Assembly: GCA_910578785.1 (NCBI GenBank)
Contig: CAJTSJ010000007.1
Span: 1 to 64,000 of the forward strand
Length of the DNA: 64,000 bases
Reading direction: 5' to 3'
Origin: an uncultured Muribaculum sp.
Lineage (GTDB): Bacteria > Bacteroidota > Bacteroidia > Bacteroidales > Muribaculaceae
In this document: one piece after another, positions 50,224-58,900 of the stretch
How positions within the stretch are numbered: position 1 is the stretch's first letter
How the letters are laid out: each line of letters begins with the position of its first letter
Made by a program: the position numbers and the translations under genes
Notes under the pieces: generated by a model
Seen by the model: the letters and a program-made list of their open reading frames with translations, nothing else
What the model was told of the DNA's origin: nothing
Database searches by the model: none

Positions 50224-50479
50224 GTTTGAGTATAATGCCTTCTTGTCTTTCGGGACTCCTGATGGAGCGAGAAAGTATCATATTCGTTACAATCCATATG
50301 ATGAGGTCAAAAGCAAACAGAATTGTTATGTCGATGTATCGGCAGAAATGATAGTTTAGAAGTGTGAACGCAAAACTCGCTATTACTATAGTTGGCATTG
50401 AGAGACGCTTTGTCATTCCGAAGGCAAGAAGTTGGTGGTGGATATGTGTCTTGTCGGGCATAAATAGAAATCCATTGAT
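50224..50479 (-). pseudogene. 3'-fragment of a WecA/TagO-type glycosyl-1-phosphate transferase gene
   Basis: The frame reads INGFLFMPDKTHIHHQLLAF followed by two hydrophobic helices (TIVIASFAFTLLNYHFCRY, ITILFAFDLIIWIVTNMIL). The PDKxHIHHxLL motif is the C-terminal signature of membrane transferases that start undecaprenyl-linked glycans. A TGA lies directly before the fragment, so all of the earlier 250 or so residues are missing. At the other end the frame runs without its own stop into the antisense of the DUF3037 remnant. Both ends are broken, so the gene is dead. Confidence 0.75.
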
Positions 50480-50610
50480 TCAGGTATAAATCTATTCTTA
50501 ATTATTTAGATATATGGATTGATGAATTTGCAAATAATATGTTGATGAATAGAATCAGTGTTAATATGTCTAAGAGCGGTTCCAACAAAAATGATTCAAT
50601 TATTATAATA

Positions 50611-50657
50611 CAGATATACCCCCGAAGGCTCTGTCGGAGCTTTCGGGGGTATATCTG
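50611..50657. terminator. Inverted repeat with 21-bp arms
   Basis: CAGATATACCCCCGAAGGCTC pairs with its complement (one wobble) across the loop TGTCG. It is 35 nt past the stop of the META gene and at the edge of the pseudogene zone. It has no long T run, so its role as terminator on the minus strand is likely but not certain. Confidence 0.6.
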
Positions 50658-50691
50658 ATAGGAGAGCCTAAAAGGCTATTTTAATTTGTGA

Positions 50692-51171
50692 TTATTGTTC
50701 AGAGGCTTTGCGGAGCAGGATATATCCGCCGGCAGTGGCTGAGGTGTTGAGGCGGACTATGCTGTCGTTTTCGGCAGACACTGTGGCGATTGCGGGCAGT
50801 ATCTGTCGCAAGGCGTCTTCTGTGGCCATGTTGTCGCATGCCATTTCTGTTGCCAGTCCGTCATCGATAGTTAGCGAATCGCCGTTTTGAGTATATGATC
50901 CGGAGAAAGTGTTGCAATTTGTCCGGATAAAGTATGAGCCGTTGTCAAACGTCACATATTGTTGCGCTCCTGTAACGGCTTCGGCCGGTTTTATCGACAC
51001 TGAGTCGTTGACCACGACAGCGTCCAGATACCATTTGCCGTCAATGCTGACAGTGGCCGTTGCTTCGTTGTTTTCGACCTCGTTTGCTGTTTCGCCTGAC
51101 GTTTTGTTGCCTGAACATGATGCCAAAGCTATTCCGAGGGCCATTGCAACAATTGGTTTGATTCTTTTCAT
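50692..51171 (-). CDS. META-domain lipoprotein (HslJ-like)
   Basis: The 159-residue lipoprotein has a lipobox (GIALASCSGNK, Cys19), an acidic linker (ETANEVENNEATATV) and a META domain (about residues 42-155: GKWYLDAVVVNDSV, QYVTFDNGSYFIRTNCNTFSGSY, then MACDNMATEDALRQILP). META domains are found in HslJ and in secreted Leishmania proteins; their function is poorly known and often tied to envelope stress. It is monocistronic between its promoter and the 21-bp-arm hairpin. Confidence 0.9.
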   Translation of the reverse strand: MKRIKPIVAMALGIALASCSGNKTSGETANEVENNEATATVSIDGKWYLDAVVVNDSVSIKPAEAVTGAQQYVTFDNGSYFIRTNCNTFSGSYTQNGDSLTIDDGLATEMACDNMATEDALRQILPAIATVSAENDSIVRLNTSATAGGYILLRKASEQ

Positions 51172-51226
51172 AATTCTTATATATCTATGGTTAGTAGTTT
51201 GTTAGTCGGTAACGCGGTTCACGGCT

Positions 51227-51234
51227 CAAAATTA
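51227..51234 (-). promoter_or_regulatory. Promoter -7 element of the META lipoprotein
   Basis: Minus-strand TAATTTTG, 55 nt before the ATG. Confidence 0.55.
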
Positions 51235-51321
51235 CAAAAATATACTCATACTATAGTCGCATATAATACTAACTAAACTTAATATTATGAAAAGCATAAA
51301 GGCCCGCGCCAGTCCGGAATC

Positions 51322-51352
51322 TTGCATAAACCGGCAGAAATGACTAATTTTG
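51322..51352 (+). promoter_or_regulatory. Promoter of the ABC-F gene
   Basis: TTG at 51322-51324, a 20-nt spacer, then TAATTTTG at 51345-51352, 34 nt before the ATG. Confidence 0.65.
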
Positions 51353-51386
51353 CCTTAGGAATTAATAAATTTACGTACAATCTATT

Positions 51387-53006
51387 ATGGTATCTGTCGA
51401 CGGACTTACGGTCGAATTCGGAGGAACGACCCTCTTTAAAGATGTTTCTTTTGTCATTAATCCCAAGGACCGCATAGCGCTGATGGGAAAAAACGGCGCC
51501 GGGAAAAGCACTTTGCTGAAAATACTTGCCGGTGTGCGTCAGCCGACGAGGGGGGCGGTATCGGTGCCGAAAGACTGTACGGTCTGTTACCTTCCGCAAC
51601 ATATGATGACCGAAGACGGCCTTACCGTATTTGAAGAAGCATCGCGGGCATTTGCACATCTGAAAGAGATGGAGGCCGAAATCGAAGCCATGAACAATGA
51701 ACTTGCCACCCGTACCGACTATGACAGCGATTCTTATATGGAGCTGATTGAGAAGGTGTCGGCCGTCAGCGAAAAATTCTATGCCATCGACATGACGCAT
51801 TTCGAGGAGGACGTGGAGAAGGCTCTTCTCGGACTCGGGTTCGAGCGCACGGACTTCGACCGCCCCACATCGGAATTTTCCGGAGGATGGCGCATGCGCA
51901 TAGAGCTGGCAAAGTTGCTTCTGAAGAATCCCGACGTTCTGCTCCTCGACGAGCCCACCAACCACCTTGACATAGAGTCGATAGGGTGGCTCGAAGACTT
52001 CATCATCAACAGCCCCATGGCCGTTGTGGTCATCAGTCACGACCGGAGGTTCATTGACAACATAACCACGCGTACTATCGAAGTGACCCTCGGACGCATC
52101 TATGACTACAAGGCTCGCTACAGCCACTATCTCGAACTGCGCAAAGAGCGCCGTCAGCAACAGCAGAAGCAGTATGACGACCAGCAGAAACAGATTGCCG
52201 AGGCCAAAGAATTCATTGAACGCTTCAAGGGCACGTACTCCAAGACCTATCAGGTGCAGAGTAAGGTGAAGTGGCTTGAGAAACTTGAGATAGTCGAGGT
52301 CGACGAAGAAGACACCTCGGCGCTCAGGCTTAAGTTTCCGCCATGTCCGCGAAGCGGCAACTATCCCGTGATAGCCGAAAGCGTGGGTAAAAGCTACGAC
52401 GGCAAGCCTGTGTTCAAGGATGCGACGTTTACTATCGAGCGCGGCGACAAAGTGGCCTTTGCCGGACGAAACGGCGAAGGAAAGTCGACTATGGTCAAGG
52501 CCATCATGCGCGAGATTGACCACGACGGCACATTGACGTTAGGCCACAATGTGCAGATTGGATATTTCGCCCAAAACAGCGCGTCGTTGCTCGACGGCGA
52601 GCTTACCGTGTTTCAGACCATTGACGACATTGCAGTGGGTGACGCCCGCCTGAAGATACGCGACTTGCTCGGGGCATTCATGTTCGGAGGCGAGGAGAAC
52701 CAGAAGAAAGTCAAGGTGCTTTCCGGTGGCGAACGCGTGCGTCTGTGCATGATAAAGCTTCTGCTCGAGCCGATAAACCTGCTCATTCTTGACGAGCCCA
52801 CCAACCATCTCGACCTCAAAACCAAGGATATACTCAAACAGGCTCTCAGGGACTTTGACGGCACACTCATACTCGTCAGCCACGACCGTGACTTCCTCGA
52901 CGGACTCGTAACAAAGGTCTATGAATTTGGAGGCGGACGTGTCAGGGAACACCTTTGCGGAATCAACGAATTTCTTGAAAAGAAAAAGGCTGAGCAGCAA
53001 CAATAA
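51387..53006 (+). CDS. ABC-F family ribosome-associated ATPase
   Basis: The 539-residue soluble protein has two ABC domains and no membrane segments. Domain 1: Walker A MGKNGAGKSTLLK, signature FSGGWRMRIELAKLLL, Walker B DVLLLDEPTNHLD. A charged P-site linker (ELRKERRQQQQKQYDDQQKQ) follows. Domain 2: Walker A GRNGEGKSTMVK, signature LSGGERVRLCMIKLLL, Walker B NLLILDEPTNHLD. This is the ABC-F plan (YdiF/EttA/Uup types) of proteins that act on stalled ribosomes. A few members give antibiotic resistance; the short linker and housekeeping setting argue against that here. Confidence 0.94.
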   Translation: MVSVDGLTVEFGGTTLFKDVSFVINPKDRIALMGKNGAGKSTLLKILAGVRQPTRGAVSVPKDCTVCYLPQHMMTEDGLTVFEEASRAFAHLKEMEAEIEAMNNELATRTDYDSDSYMELIEKVSAVSEKFYAIDMTHFEEDVEKALLGLGFERTDFDRPTSEFSGGWRMRIELAKLLLKNPDVLLLDEPTNHLDIESIGWLEDFIINSPMAVVVISHDRRFIDNITTRTIEVTLGRIYDYKARYSHYLELRKERRQQQQKQYDDQQKQIAEAKEFIERFKGTYSKTYQVQSKVKWLEKLEIVEVDEEDTSALRLKFPPCPRSGNYPVIAESVGKSYDGKPVFKDATFTIERGDKVAFAGRNGEGKSTMVKAIMREIDHDGTLTLGHNVQIGYFAQNSASLLDGELTVFQTIDDIAVGDARLKIRDLLGAFMFGGEENQKKVKVLSGGERVRLCMIKLLLEPINLLILDEPTNHLDLKTKDILKQALRDFDGTLILVSHDRDFLDGLVTKVYEFGGGRVREHLCGINEFLEKKKAEQQQ

Positions 53007-53097
53007 TCCTGTTGACGACGCTAAATAGTTGACGATAGCCTATAAATGTTGCCGGCGTGCAATTTTCCGCTTTACAGGCATCAGAACCTGTGACGGT

Positions 53098-53553
53098 TCA
53101 AGGCTGGTGTGCTTTCTTCATTGCGCTGATCCGGGGAACTTGTCTGCGCTTGAAAAACTTGATTCTATTTATGATGTGTCCCGACGAAAGGAGAATCATC
53201 AGAAATCCGGACTTCCCATGTGCTCCGCCTATGGGAGCATGGGTAAATGTAGTCAACCAGTGTGCCAAGGCAATAATCCCGGTAATCAGGGTAATCAGAG
53301 AAATCCACCAGAGGATGCGTGTCACCGGACTTTTCTGCTTGTTGATTTTTGTGAACCAGTTGCTGTAGCCGAAATGCAGGAATATATGATATGCGGCCAT
53401 ACCCATGAACAGAATCCCGACTGCGATATGAATCCACACCGATGTTAGTCCGGTGCTGTGGGTTGTCTCAAGTTGAATGCCAGACACCAGTATTGCTACA
53501 GCAAGAATGAGCAGGCTCCAGTCGCATATCTTTAGTCGTGTAATCTTCTTCAT
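53098..53553 (-). CDS. DUF4405-type four-helix membrane protein
   Basis: The 151-residue protein has four predicted helices: DWSLLILAVAILVSGIQLE, VWIHIAVGILFMGMAAYHIFLH, ILWWISLITLITGIIALAH and KSGFLMILLSSGHIINRIKFF. Conserved His in helices 2-4 recall cytochrome-b-like heme sites, a known trait of DUF4405 proteins, but heme binding is inferred. The C-terminus is basic. It is monocistronic with a TAGTTTTG promoter 5 nt before its ATG. Confidence 0.75.
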   Translation of the reverse strand: MKKITRLKICDWSLLILAVAILVSGIQLETTHSTGLTSVWIHIAVGILFMGMAAYHIFLHFGYSNWFTKINKQKSPVTRILWWISLITLITGIIALAHWLTTFTHAPIGGAHGKSGFLMILLSSGHIINRIKFFKRRQVPRISAMKKAHQP

Positions 53554-53557
53554 TCGG

Positions 53558-53565
53558 CAAAACTA
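53558..53565 (-). promoter_or_regulatory. Promoter -7 element of the DUF4405-type gene
   Basis: Minus-strand TAGTTTTGC, ending 4 nt before the ATG at 53553. Confidence 0.55.
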
Positions 53566-53588
53566 CTGATTTTTCATGATATATCCAA

Positions 53589-53612
53589 CATTCTCCGGTT
53601 CATTCTCCGGTT
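53589..53612. repeat. 12-bp unit repeated twice in tandem
   Basis: CATTCTCCGGTT occurs twice in direct tandem in the gap between the DUF4405 gene and the hairpin at 53653. Probably a minor replication duplication. Confidence 0.8.
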
Positions 53613-53652
53613 CATCCAAATAACGAGATTAGCCAAGTCGTAATATATAGAC

Positions 53653-53689
53653 AGAGCGGTGTGACCTCGTGATGAAGTCGCACCGCTCT
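53653..53689 (-). terminator. Hairpin closing the minus-strand DUF4132 gene run
   Basis: AGAGCGGTG and GAC pair with GTC and CACCGCTCT across one mismatch. It overlaps the stop codon of the exported protein at 53688 and probably marks the 3' end of the run. Confidence 0.65.
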
Positions 53690-54170
53690 ATTCACTCAGA
53701 CTGTTGAACACCTCGTCGGCGTCGGTGAAAAGGTTGCACCACACTATTACGAGAGTTGTTTCCTTACGGAACGCGATGCACTTTTCGGGAGCTTCAGCCG
53801 GAATATCTATTTCAACATAGGTACTGTCCGGAATATCGTTCAGCCACTTTGCAAGAGCCTCGCCGCCGGAGGGGAATGTGACGCAGTCAACGCTTATGCG
53901 GGTGGAATCATCCATCATCACAGAGCGGTAGCTGTCGCAGTAGTCTATCGAGCTTATATCTCCCGGTGTTGCGGCATATTTTAGGAACTCATGCACTATA
54001 TGATCGCGCCATTCGGCGGTCTGCCTCATAGCGGCGTCTTCAGCCACTATTCTGCCTTCTGTCCGGAAAAACATGGACTGTTCCAAAACCTCATGCCCGT
54101 GCGCTGAACCTGCGGAGGTGGCAAGAATCATCATCGTCATTATCGCTATGTGGCGGAGCTGTATATCCAT
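53688..54170 (-). CDS. Small exported protein, unknown family
   Basis: I do not recognise this 160-residue protein. It starts with a signal peptide (MDIQLRHIAIMTMMILATSA, cleavage near SAHG), then a soluble domain with two or three Cys (IDYCDSYRSVMMDDSTRISV, VDCVTFPSG, VIVWCNLFTDADEV). A longer frame to 54491 is rejected because it runs through the coding region of the next gene upstream; the ATG at 54170 overlaps that gene by 25 nt. It is the last gene of the DUF4132 run. Confidence 0.7.
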   Translation of the reverse strand: MDIQLRHIAIMTMMILATSAGSAHGHEVLEQSMFFRTEGRIVAEDAAMRQTAEWRDHIVHEFLKYAATPGDISSIDYCDSYRSVMMDDSTRISVDCVTFPSGGEALAKWLNDIPDSTYVEIDIPAEAPEKCIAFRKETTLVIVWCNLFTDADEVFNSLSE

Positions 54171-54565
54171 TTCAGTATGTAAAAGATTAAGAATCCCCCT
54201 GATGTCCCGCTTGCCAGAAATGCCATTATCACAATGTAAAATGGATAGGAGTAATATTTTCGCCGGGGATAGCGGCGGAAATATGCCTGCTCCCGTTCCG
54301 GTGTGAAACGGTGTTTTTTCAATAACCATTTTGAATACAAGACAGCAGCAAGCACACAGGTGGCTAAAATGGCTGTTCTGAGTAGAACCGTGTTGACTGT
54401 TTGCTCTCCGACCATTACAATCATGCAAAGCGACAGTAATACAAGTGGCGTTAAGACGAAAAAGCCCTCGATGTAAAACCACAGACCCCATTGTGCCGGA
54501 CCGCCTTTGCCTGTATAATACAGGTAATCCAGCCAGTTGAACTTGTATTTATGCTGAAATGCCAT
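54146..54565 (-). CDS. Tandem membrane-protein paralogue 1
   Basis: The 139-residue protein belongs to a family that I cannot name, repeated three times here. It begins with KYKFNWLDYLYYTGKG, has two hydrophobic segments (GFFVLTPLVLLSLCMIVMV, LLRTAILATCVLAAVLY), the hallmark HRFTPEREQAYFRRYPRRK, and a third segment (YIVIMAFLASGTSGGFLIFY). The RFTP..RE..YFRRYP motif lies in a basic loop between helices. Paralogues 1 and 2 share the initial MAFQxKYKFNWLD, so they are the closest pair. Gene order and spacing suggest a single transcript. Confidence 0.78.
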   Translation of the reverse strand: MAFQHKYKFNWLDYLYYTGKGGPAQWGLWFYIEGFFVLTPLVLLSLCMIVMVGEQTVNTVLLRTAILATCVLAAVLYSKWLLKKHRFTPEREQAYFRRYPRRKYYSYPFYIVIMAFLASGTSGGFLIFYILKWIYSSAT

Positions 54566-54598
54566 TGCTTTGAATGTATAATATTTTGAGCTGTATGC

Positions 54599-55009
54599 TT
54601 ATCTCAAAATGACACATAATAAATACCCGCCACATAAGGATGTTATCAGCCAAAGTCCCATGTTGACACGGTATAGTAATGAATATTTGTAATTCACGTC
54701 TTTTCGCTCCGGATAGCGGCGAAAATAGGCTCGTTCACGTTGCGGTGTGAAACGGAGTTTTTTCAACAGCCAATTTGAACAGAATATAACCGCAAGAGCG
54801 CAGGTGGAATAAATTGACACCTGCATTATAGCCGCATTATACTTTTGATCAGCTAAAATATGAATAAGGCAAAACAGCAACAACGTAAGGGGGAGCACAG
54901 ACAATGCAAGCATCAAATTAGACCACACTCCCACACCCCCTGCCGTATATTTACCCAAATAATACAGGTGGTCGAGCCAGTTGAATTTGTATTTACGCTG
55001 AAATGCCAT
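54599..55009 (-). CDS. Tandem membrane-protein paralogue 2
   Basis: The 136-residue protein has the same plan: MAFQRKYKFNWLDHLYYLGK, two hydrophobic segments (LMLALSVLPLTLLLFCLIHIL, VSIYSTCALAVIFCSNW), LRFTPQRERAYFRRYPERK and a last segment (VNMGLWLITSLCGGYLLCVIL). It is 33 nt from paralogue 1 and 30 nt from paralogue 3. The loops between motifs differ strongly, so the copies are diverged rather than recent duplicates. No enzymatic motif is visible. Confidence 0.78.
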   Translation of the reverse strand: MAFQRKYKFNWLDHLYYLGKYTAGGVGVWSNLMLALSVLPLTLLLFCLIHILADQKYNAAIMQVSIYSTCALAVIFCSNWLLKKLRFTPQRERAYFRRYPERKDVNYKYSLLYRVNMGLWLITSLCGGYLLCVILR

Positions 55010-55039
55010 TGCTTAGAGTGTTTAATTTTAGCCGTCGCC

Positions 55040-55435
55040 TTATCTCAACAAATATATCAGAAACCATAATATCGCAATGTTGCCCAGCAATATTGTGATA
55101 GGAAGCCAAGGTATCACTTTCAGACTAAGCTGCCTCCTTTGTGGATAGCGGCGGAAATATTCCTGCTCCCGTTCCGGTGTGAAACGGTATTTTTCCAGTG
55201 GCCACTGATAAAACAGAATAGCGGCAATCCAAAAGGTCATACAAATAATTTTCTGCTCATCGCTTTTAGCCCGGAATATGACACAAAACATCAACGGCCA
55301 CATAAGTATCGAGAATATCACCACATGGAAGGGCGTAAGCAACGTCCAGTCATACGGCAATTTATCACAGCCTTTTCCTATATAATACAGGTGGTCGAGC
55401 CAGTTGAACTTATATGTCCGCTTCTTCGCGCTCAC
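55040..55435 (-). CDS. Tandem membrane-protein paralogue 3
   Basis: The 131-residue protein has the family motifs RTYKFNWLDHLYYIGKG and YRFTPEREQEYFRRYPQRR, with hydrophobic segments between (FHVVIFSILMWPLMFCVIF, IICMTFWIAAILFYQWPL) and after (LPITILLGNIAILWFLIYLL). Its N-terminus (MSAKKRT) and middle differ most from the other two. It follows the HEAT-like gene by 16 nt. Confidence 0.78.
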   Translation of the reverse strand: MSAKKRTYKFNWLDHLYYIGKGCDKLPYDWTLLTPFHVVIFSILMWPLMFCVIFRAKSDEQKIICMTFWIAAILFYQWPLEKYRFTPEREQEYFRRYPQRRQLSLKVIPWLPITILLGNIAILWFLIYLLR

Positions 55436-55451
55436 AGTCGAATCAATGCAA

Positions 55452-55793
55452 TTACTTTTTTACAAACATTTCTATGTCACTCATGGCGTCTTCTGCTCTG
55501 CCTGATAGTTCTGCATTATCCATAACAGAAGTCAATGCAGTTACAACGTTCTCATGGTTTATCTTTCCATGTATTCTGGCTAAATGGCCGATGCAGGTTA
55601 TAGCAAGTCCGCGCAACTCGATATCACGTTGCGACTTGATGATTTCAATACATAGATTCTCAACCCACTCCGGATTGCCGCTCGACATTGTAAGCATCAG
55701 CAACAATTTGTTGCAAAAACTTATGTCTTCATCCGTCATAAGACAAGACCTGACGATGCTTTCCAGGTCAGATAGTTTTTTACTGTCGTCCAT
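55452..55793 (-). CDS. Small HEAT-repeat-like helical protein
   Basis: The 113-residue protein looks all-helical with HEAT-like pairs: LCNKLLLMLTMSSGNPEW-like, ENLCIEIIKSQRDIELRGLA, ITCIGHLARIHGKINHENVV and VMDNAELSGRAEDAMSDIEM. Such small HEAT proteins are common as immunity-like or adaptor genes near large Bacteroidetes proteins. The next gene upstream encodes the DUF4132 giant, which also has a HEAT-like region. Function unknown. Confidence 0.72.
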   Translation of the reverse strand: MDDSKKLSDLESIVRSCLMTDEDISFCNKLLLMLTMSSGNPEWVENLCIEIIKSQRDIELRGLAITCIGHLARIHGKINHENVVTALTSVMDNAELSGRAEDAMSDIEMFVKK

Positions 55794-55909
55794 ATTCTTT
55801 TCCTATTGTGATTACCTTAATCCAGCCATTCGACTGTCGCCAAAAATCTGCACAGAAGATAAGCAGAGTGATTTAAGACTGCCGTAGCTCACGATTGTCC
55901 GATGCATCG

Positions 55910-58900
55910 TCATATCTGGTTGAGGATAAAGGGATCCTTTATCTTCGTGTCGTCGGCAAAGAGAAGTATCTTGGATATTATCTCCGCTGTCTTTGGGTCT
56001 TCGTCGAGGAATGGCATGAATATACGCCCTCTGCCTTGAGAATGTACCGGCAACACAGCAATGTGCGCTCCGCCCTCCTTATGTATCACACCGCTGCCGA
56101 GATGGATGTTGTAGCAGGCGTGGGTACCTTTTATTTTGGCGAAGTTGCCGGTCAGCTCCACATTCTCTATGCCGAACATCGGCAGCGAATGCTCTACGAT
56201 TGCCCGGCGCATCTCGATGGTGGAGTGGCTTGTCTCGGGGTCTACTCCTCCGGCATGTGCCACGCTGACGGCAAGGTCAACATCGCGCATTATCTCGGAG
56301 AACACCTTGGCTTCGATCTCTCCGATGCTTTTATTTTCGAAGGTACGGCGGTCATAAAACGCCACATACTCAAGTGTGGGCGGTTCTATGTCGGCTGGAG
56401 AAAACCAGTCGGCCATAGCATACATCACTGCAGTGACGTTGCCGTTGAAGCATACTTTCTGGAGACCGTTTTCGTAATCCACAGTCCACTGACGTTTTTT
56501 TAGCACGCCGACTGTACGTGCCGGCAGAATCTGGTTGCCTGCATAACGCAAAGATTTATACTGCTCTTTTTCCTCTTCTACGGGGATATAAAGTTCACGG
56601 AACACCTGTTTGAAAGGCTGACGCAATTGTCGCTCAAAAAGAGCTGACTGGTAACGGCTCCAAACTCCGGCATTCATAAGGTCGTAGGGGTGCGCGATGG
56701 TCAGAATGTCATTCTCGGCAATCGGTAGAATCTCGCCGTCGGCCGATACCAGCGATTTGCCGTCGTCGCCCGGGAAACCGAATCCGTCGGAGTTCTTGAG
56801 CAAAAGGCGCGACAGGAGGCTCCATATCACCGGATTCTCGCGTAGCTGTCCGATTTCCTCGGCAGTAAACTCAGCCCCGTCGGTCATTGCCGTTTCCAGC
56901 AGTGCGCGACCTCGTGTATGCTGGTCTTTGAGTTGTTTGTAGACTTCGCGTATTTTCTCCACATACTTGTCTTTCTTGAAACGCGAGGGAATGCTCTGCA
57001 GGCGTTTTCCCTTGCTCTCGACCACGAGTTCCGGTACGCCTGATTCCAGTTCTATCCAGAATTTTACTTCGTCGATTTCAGCAGGAGCGAGGAATTCAGC
57101 CACTTCTTTCACCAGATCTGCTTCCATGCACCATGTCAGTCGCACTGAGTCGCCGAATCCGGCGGTACGCGCCAGATTGTCGAGCGCGAGTTTCACGGCG
57201 CGCCCCTCGCTTGCCTGACGTTGGGCTCCGAACTGCTTACTCTCCTTTGCGAATTTTGAGAGTAGGGCATATCGCTGACGCAAGTCCTTGAGTCTGTTTC
57301 GAGAGAGAGGTATCAGTCCGTATGCCACTACAAGGTCTTTGTTGCGCTTTTCTTCGATTTCCTTCTGCACATCCTTTGCCTTGAGGATACCCAGGGCTGC
57401 GTCCGACAGCTTGCGGGCGCGTGTATGCCTGTTGCCTTCGGCGATATATCTCGCTGCACCATAGACAACCTCAAAACGCTTTTTGCCGAGTGTCTTGTAA
57501 ACCTCACGGAACCACACCGGATCGAACGCACCGTCGGCAAAGTCGTCGGGCGATACTCCGGTATATCGTGATATATGCGACTTCGCGGACTCGTCGAGAT
57601 TCTCGCCGGTATGTGCCATAAAATAATATGCGGCGCTTGTAAGCCCTTTCCATCCGATTGCTTCCTCCACCATTTCAAGCCATCGGTGGGAGTACATGGC
57701 GGCCACGACAAGCTGCTCGTCACTGATACCTGCCTTGGCAGCTGCCTGACGCAGATGCTTGGCGTTATCCTCTTCGCCGGGCATGCAGACTCCAAGTAAG
57801 CGGCTGAACATGGTACGTTTGCCGTTGCCGGCATTGTATCCTATCACCGCTGGCTTTTCCTTACCGAGTCCTGTGAGTATACGCATCAGATAATCCACGC
57901 CGCGGATGCAGCGGATGTCCTCAGCGATTTCCGACACCGGAGTAGGAGTGTCGCCGCGCTGCAGCTCGATGTCGAGCACCGCATCAATCGCCGGGGCAAT
58001 CAGCTGCACTTCTTCGGCAGTCAGTTCGGGATGTTCATCCTCTTTTCTCCAACGCCATAAAGCGCGCAATTTCGCTCCCGGAATCATCTGGGATAGAATC
58101 TCCATCATGTCGGCCGAGGCTTTTCCTCGCGCAAGAAGTTCGCGCCTAATATCGCTCTCGGATATCAAGCCGAGATGCCAGGCTCTGAGATATTCGGTGG
58201 CTCTGACGGGTATAGAGGTTTCAGATTCATATCCGGCTTTCTTCCACAGGGTATAGCGTGCCGCGAAAGATTGACGGAAGAGGTCGTCGGGCATCTTGTC
58301 GCTATCACGGAGCCGATTTATGATTTCTGCGAAGGGATTAACGGAATATACGGGGATGTTCTCTTCATTGCCCCAACTGTAGCGCTTATATCTCTTCACG
58401 GAATCCTTGGGGTCGAGAGTGGCGGCGATGTGCGAGACTATGGCAATCAGGTTGCGCAAGTTCCTCTCGTCGTCCATGCCGTATTCTTCGTAAAGCGTGT
58501 CGATAGAGCGAACTGCGGAATTATACATCGGATTGTCACTGTCATTGACTTTAAACAGATTCTCGGTGATTTCATCGCCGAAATACTTGCTGAGAACCGG
58601 GATGTGAGCTATGTGTTTGGAATCGGTAATGTTGCGCGCTGTTTTCAACCGGAGCATATCGGTCGCATCGGCAATCTCGCGGAGGTAAAGCTCTTCCCAT
58701 TTCTCGGGAAATGCAAGAGATTTGAGCCCAGTTTTGTTGTAGTAGTTCGAGACGTAAACCCTGTTGCCGAACAGTTGTGTCTCGCCATACTCGTTCTTGA
58801 ATTCGAGGTCGGCATTCTGCCTGATCATCTCCATGATTTTCCCCAGCACCTCGGCATATCTCTTTTTATCGGCAAACCGGAGGATACCTCTGATATCGGG

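Noticed and set aside
51387..53006. Antibiotic-resistance ABC-F protein
   Set aside because: The linker between the ABC domains is short and no mobile or regulatory leader region of the resistance type is seen; a housekeeping ABC-F is more likely.
54171..54491. N-terminal extension of the exported protein gene
   Set aside because: The extra residues overlap the middle of the upstream membrane-protein gene in another frame and hide the signal peptide that begins at 54170.
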